This document shows, piece after piece, positions 4,464 through 6,928 of a stretch of DNA of 6,928 nucleotides. The notes under the pieces are model-generated. The model was not told the origin of the DNA. It saw nothing but the letters and a program-made list of their open reading frames with translations, and did not search any database. This DNA is from Thermoprotei archaeon (GTDB taxonomy: Archaea; Thermoproteota; Thermoprotei_A; Sulfolobales; Ignisphaeraceae), in assembly GCA_003661865.1 (NCBI GenBank), contig QMWY01000053.1, forward strand, positions 1 to 6,928. Reading direction: 5' to 3'. Numbering within the stretch: position 1 is the first letter of the stretch; every line of letters starts with the position of its first letter. A program made the position numbers and the translations under genes.

Positions 4464-4628
4464 ACAACCTTACAAGGCGTTGAAGTAAAGCTTGCCATTA
4501 GCAACTATAAGCGTGTCAGGTTCTATATGGGAAAAGGAGTTGGGGTTTTGTTAATGGGGATGAGGCATTCTATGCTGAAAAATGCTTAAGGCGTAGAGAA
4601 CTCAATCATCTAAAACAATTGATCAGAT
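4464..4628 (+). other. Possible decayed coding sequence after hicA
   Basis: After the hicA stop the same frame stays open for 41 codons, to TAA 4587-4589 (containing GVEVKLAISNYKRVRFYMGK). A frame one base back then gives VNGDEAFYAEKCLRRRELNH and runs on to TAA 4664-4666, inside the end of the convergent DUF447 gene. The two pieces join with one missing base near the GGGGTTTT run (about 4540-4548) and read like one protein. No start codon and no family were recognised. It could be gene debris left with the toxin-antitoxin module. Confidence 0.3.
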
Positions 4629-5300
4629 CTAGGCTATGGGCTCTAGGTCTGCGCCAAGGGATCTAAGTACGTTTTCAAGAGCATTCTTAACCTCTATGGC
4701 TAAAGAGCGGTACAGCTCATTTCCAAGCCTCCTAGCGATGGCCAGGTTCCTCGTAACGCATCTCGCGTTCTCAACGGCTTTCTCCACATCCCCTAAGAGA
4801 TAGAAGGGTCTCACCCTAGTTAGGCATACTAGGGCTTCGATAAGCGCTCCGAATGCCCGGGTGTAGGGCTTTGGGAAGCTGTCTCCCTCTAGAAACGCTA
4901 TGGGTCTGCAGTACAGGGTGTAGTAGAGCCCGCCCCATAGGAGGTGCTCTGCTCTGCAGACCCAGTGCCTGTAGCAGCCACGGGGTAGAGGTACGGGGCC
5001 TACCCCTGGTAGGATAGCCGTTCCATAGCCCTTTGGGGGTGGTCTATCGAATAGTGTGTCCACGTAGATACGGGGATCGCTACACGCACTCACAACCATG
5101 TACCGCGCCCCCGCAGAGATCATGTCTAGGGTTCTGAGCGGTGGGTAGAGCTTCGAGATGAGGAATGGTGGTCTATAGGTGATGCCGAGGGGCGAGGTGT
5201 TCACCACGTCCCCGAGGAATACCGTGGCGATCATCTCGTAGACAACACCGGGCTCTAGGATCGGTGCGGCCCCGGTCCCTAGATCCACCGGCATCTCCAA
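4629..5300 (-). CDS. DUF447-type protein with flavin-binding split-barrel fold
   Basis: This most resembles DUF447, an uncharacterised archaeal family whose solved members have an FMN-binding split-barrel fold. In 223 residues the N-terminal barrel shows VYEMIATVFLGDVVNTSPLG (20-39), like the family's ETIVTT...G..N.AP.G strand pair, and SACSDPRIYVDTLF, like its V...DDP..F..... segment. The C-terminal part (about 145-223) is helical: an ALIEALV helix, then VEKAVENARC, LGNELYRSLAIEVKNALENV. Nine cysteines are spread along it (for example GCYRHWVC). The start is TTG 5300 or ATG 5294, with a weak TATA element upstream and a palindrome between. It lies 94 bp downstream of purP on the same strand, so it may be co-transcribed or have its own promoter. 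Bound flavin and function are not shown by the sequence. Confidence 0.65.
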   Translation of the reverse strand: MEMPVDLGTGAAPILEPGVVYEMIATVFLGDVVNTSPLGITYRPPFLISKLYPPLRTLDMISAGARYMVVSACSDPRIYVDTLFDRPPPKGYGTAILPGVGPVPLPRGCYRHWVCRAEHLLWGGLYYTLYCRPIAFLEGDSFPKPYTRAFGALIEALVCLTRVRPFYLLGDVEKAVENARCVTRNLAIARRLGNELYRSLAIEVKNALENVLRSLGADLEPIA

Positions 5301-5307
5301 GCCCTAA

Positions 5308-5319
5308 GCATCTAGATGC
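5308..5319. promoter_or_regulatory. Perfect 12-bp palindrome upstream of the DUF447 gene
   Basis: GCATCTAGATGC is a perfect palindrome between a GTTTATC TATA-like element (5324-5330, minus strand) and the DUF447 start. It is a candidate repressor operator placed just upstream of the expected transcription start near 5301. Confidence 0.4.
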
Positions 5320-5323
5320 GGGG

Positions 5324-5330
5324 GATAAAC
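5324..5330 (-). promoter_or_regulatory. Weak TATA-like element for the DUF447 gene
   Basis: GTTTATC on the minus strand would place transcription start near 5301, giving a leaderless or nearly leaderless message for the TTG 5300 or ATG 5294 start. It is only a modest match to archaeal TATA boxes. Confidence 0.3.
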
Positions 5331-5394
5331 GGTTGGGTGCGGCGATGGTAGGCACTGCTCGGGGCGCTGTTGCGGGGATGTCCATTGATGCGGG

Positions 5395-6513
5395 TTAGGT
5401 AACTATATCCTCTAAACATCCCTGCTCAGCACACTCCCTGATCTCCATAGCGATCCTCCTACCTATGCTTACGGGCCTCCCGAAGTAGAGCTTGCTGTAC
5501 TGGCTCCCTATACCCATGTATATGTTGGTGCCCCCGCCTATCCTCGTAGCCACGTCGAACACAACGATATCGAGCTCCGGGGTTACGAAGAGCTGTAGCG
5601 TGAATGGCCCTACGACCCCAGGGGGCTCTAGCTTCCTAGACGCCTCTACGAACCTATCCCCTATGTCGAACAGCTTTGCCAGCAGGCTCTCCCTGATGGT
5701 CGCGGCTTCATGCCCAACCTCTATATACCTAACCTCTAGGTGCTCCCTGAGCTCCAGCTGTATATCCGCTGTCTGCCTAAGGAAACCGTCTAGGTTGCTC
5801 TGGATCCTCCTATCTATGCTCAGGAGCTCGAGCCTCTTCCTAGCAACGCTATAGAAGTAGTTCACGTTGAAGTGCGCCCCGAGCACGAGCTCCTCTATAG
5901 AGGCGCTGCCCAGGTCCTCCTCCCTAACAACTCCCCTATCAACAAGCCTCCTGAACTTCCTCCAGAAATCATCCCTATCGATAGCCACGAAGAACCCGCG
6001 CTCAACCCTTCTCCTAGCCTCGGGGAGCTTCACCATAACAGGCCTATCTATATCATCGGGGTTCTCGAATGTCTTTGGCCTCCTGATACCTGCCTCGTCC
6101 AGCAGGCGGTAGTAGTTCTTAGCACCCGTCCTCTCCTCCCAGCGAAGCAGGTACCTATTACCAAAGATAGGTACGGGGAACCTGCTCTCTATAGCGTCGT
6201 ACCCCACGTAGACGGCGAAGCTCCTATTAGGCACGAAGATCGTGTTGAGCCTACGGAGCTCCTCAACCCAGCGCTCCTCAACAACCTGTGCAAACCTCTC
6301 GAGCACTATCGCCCTATCCACAACCCTATCGAACCTCAGGTAGGGCTCCTCACGCCCCCTCTGGCATATAGCCACGGTTTCGAAGCCCTCGTCCTTAGCA
6401 CCGTCGAAGACGTCTAGGGCTGAGTGGCTGGCAACAGCCCCTATCCTAAGCCCCTCAGGCCCCCGGGGGTACCCCTCGAGGAGTTTACGTGGGTCGTACC
6501 TAGAGCTCAACAT
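5395..6513 (-). CDS. purP: FAICAR synthetase PurP (formate-dependent, ATP-grasp)
   Basis: PurP is the archaeal enzyme that makes FAICAR from AICAR, formate and ATP, the ninth step of de novo purine synthesis, replacing the folate-dependent PurH transformylase. The 372 residues match the family along their length: GAVASHSALDVFDGAKDEGF (25-44; the N-terminal nucleotide-binding segment), FGNRYLLRWEERTGAKNYY (117-135), VMVKLPEA (159-166), the phosphate-binding VERGFFVA (170-177), IEELVLGAHFNVNYFYS (206-222), LLSIDRRIQSNLDGFLR (230-246), GPFTLQL (302-308) and VVFDVATRIGGGTNIYMG (317-334), near the metal site. Length is normal (about 360 in methanogens). The start ATG 6513 overlaps the purM end by 14 bp, and a GGGGTG Shine-Dalgarno lies five bases before it, so the two are one operon. 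Nothing looks damaged. The identification is firm. Confidence 0.95.
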   Translation of the reverse strand: MLSSRYDPRKLLEGYPRGPEGLRIGAVASHSALDVFDGAKDEGFETVAICQRGREEPYLRFDRVVDRAIVLERFAQVVEERWVEELRRLNTIFVPNRSFAVYVGYDAIESRFPVPIFGNRYLLRWEERTGAKNYYRLLDEAGIRRPKTFENPDDIDRPVMVKLPEARRRVERGFFVAIDRDDFWRKFRRLVDRGVVREEDLGSASIEELVLGAHFNVNYFYSVARKRLELLSIDRRIQSNLDGFLRQTADIQLELREHLEVRYIEVGHEAATIRESLLAKLFDIGDRFVEASRKLEPPGVVGPFTLQLFVTPELDIVVFDVATRIGGGTNIYMGIGSQYSKLYFGRPVSIGRRIAMEIRECAEQGCLEDIVT

Positions 6514-6928
6514 CTACACCCCAAGGAGTTTTCAAAACAACCCTTCCACGCCCCTCAACAACCCTTCCGAGCAGGAACGCCCTGTGCCCGTGGCGCGAAG
6601 CGATCCTGAGGACCTCGTCGACGCGATCGCTCGGGGCCGTTAGCACGAGGCCTATACCCATGTTGAAAACCCTGTACATCTCATCCACCGGGACCCTGCC
6701 GAGCTCCATCAGCACACGGAAGATCCTCGGAGGCTCGGGCACCTCCATAACAGCATCGCTGTTCGGGGGCAGGATCCTCTTCACCTTGGAGAAGGCCCCG
6801 CCCGTTATGTGAGCAGCCCCCGTTACTGCCCCGCTTTCCAGCGCCTCGATCAGCATGGGTGAGTATATCGCCATCGGCCTAAGCAGCTCCTCCTCAAGCC
6901 TAACACCCCCGATATCACCGCTGTACCC
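6500..6928 (-). CDS. purM: AIR synthetase PurM, C-terminal part (5' end outside window)
   Basis: PurM (phosphoribosylformylglycinamidine cyclo-ligase) makes AIR from FGAM with ATP, the fifth step of purine synthesis. Only the last 142 residues are in the window, and the frame is open to the right edge. The C-terminal domain motifs are clear: EEELLRPMAIYSPML, then GAAHITGGAFSKVKRILP (the HITGGG family signature, here HITGGA), RIFRVLMELGRVPVDEMYRV, and FNMGIGLVL with the conserved Asn-Met-Gly. It ends PWGVDVEL, with stop TAG overlapping the purP start. The second Gly of the HITGGG stretch is Ala here, a mild change. Coupling to purP agrees with purine gene clusters in archaea. A start codon inside the window (ATG 6874) is not the real start, because the homologous sequence continues upstream. 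Confidence 0.95.
   Translation of the reverse strand, partial: GYSGDIGGVRLEEELLRPMAIYSPMLIEALESGAVTGAAHITGGAFSKVKRILPPNSDAVMEVPEPPRIFRVLMELGRVPVDEMYRVFNMGIGLVLTAPSDRVDEVLRIASRHGHRAFLLGRVVEGRGRVVLKTPWGVDVEL

Noticed and set aside
5872..6417. Plus-strand frame of about 180 codons opposite purP
   Set aside because: purP is certain on the other strand; the antisense product has no family features and is explained by GC-rich codon structure.
1..6928. CRISPR array, insertion sequence or transposase
   Set aside because: No regularly spaced repeats, no terminal inverted repeats with target duplication, and no transposase motifs were seen on either strand.

Overview
The window looks like chromosomal DNA from a hyperthermophilic crenarchaeon (Thermoproteota), probably of the Desulfurococcales/Pyrodictiaceae type. 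The main reasons are an unmistakable Cren7 chromatin protein, the archaeal purine enzyme PurP, frequent GTG/TTG starts, AT-rich TATA-type promoters, heavy AGG/ATA/CTA codon use and many short gene overlaps. The genus is an inference.

Layout, left to right. (1) 1-1029, plus strand: the 3' part of an unrecognised multi-pass membrane protein, followed by a tiny two-helix membrane protein whose ribosome binding site lies on the stop codon of the first gene and points to a CTG start. (2) 1030-1450: the cren7 gene with its own TATA box and a hairpin plus T5 terminator. (3) 1450-1631: no intact gene, only possible coding debris. (4) 1632-2327, minus: a vapBC toxin-antitoxin pair with a promoter and a candidate operator. 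(5) 2365-3754, minus: a tightly overlapping set of HD-domain phosphohydrolase and two diverged UPF0047 (YjbQ-like) paralogs, the second broken by a one-base frameshift near its end. (6) 3755-3993: intergenic, with a strong hairpin and the hicBA promoter. (7) 3994-4463, plus: an AT-richer hicBA toxin-antitoxin pair in which the hicB start is separated from its body by a one-base shift in an A5-G-A5 run. (8) 4464-4628: possible decayed coding sequence. (9) 4629-5300, minus: a DUF447-type flavin-binding-fold protein. (10) 5395-6928, minus: purP and the 3' part of purM, overlapping by 14 bp.

How the parts fit. PurM and PurP belong to de novo purine synthesis. Cren7 packages DNA. The centre is an accessory zone: two toxin-antitoxin modules flank a small operon pairing an HD phosphohydrolase with two UPF0047 paralogs. 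The paralogs have lost complementary parts of the family signature, which makes them the best candidate for something undescribed, possibly an obligate heteromer. Two clear single-base reading-frame breaks (hicB and the second UPF0047 gene), plus less certain debris, lie in this zone while the long housekeeping genes are clean. They could be real decay, recoding, or sequencing errors.
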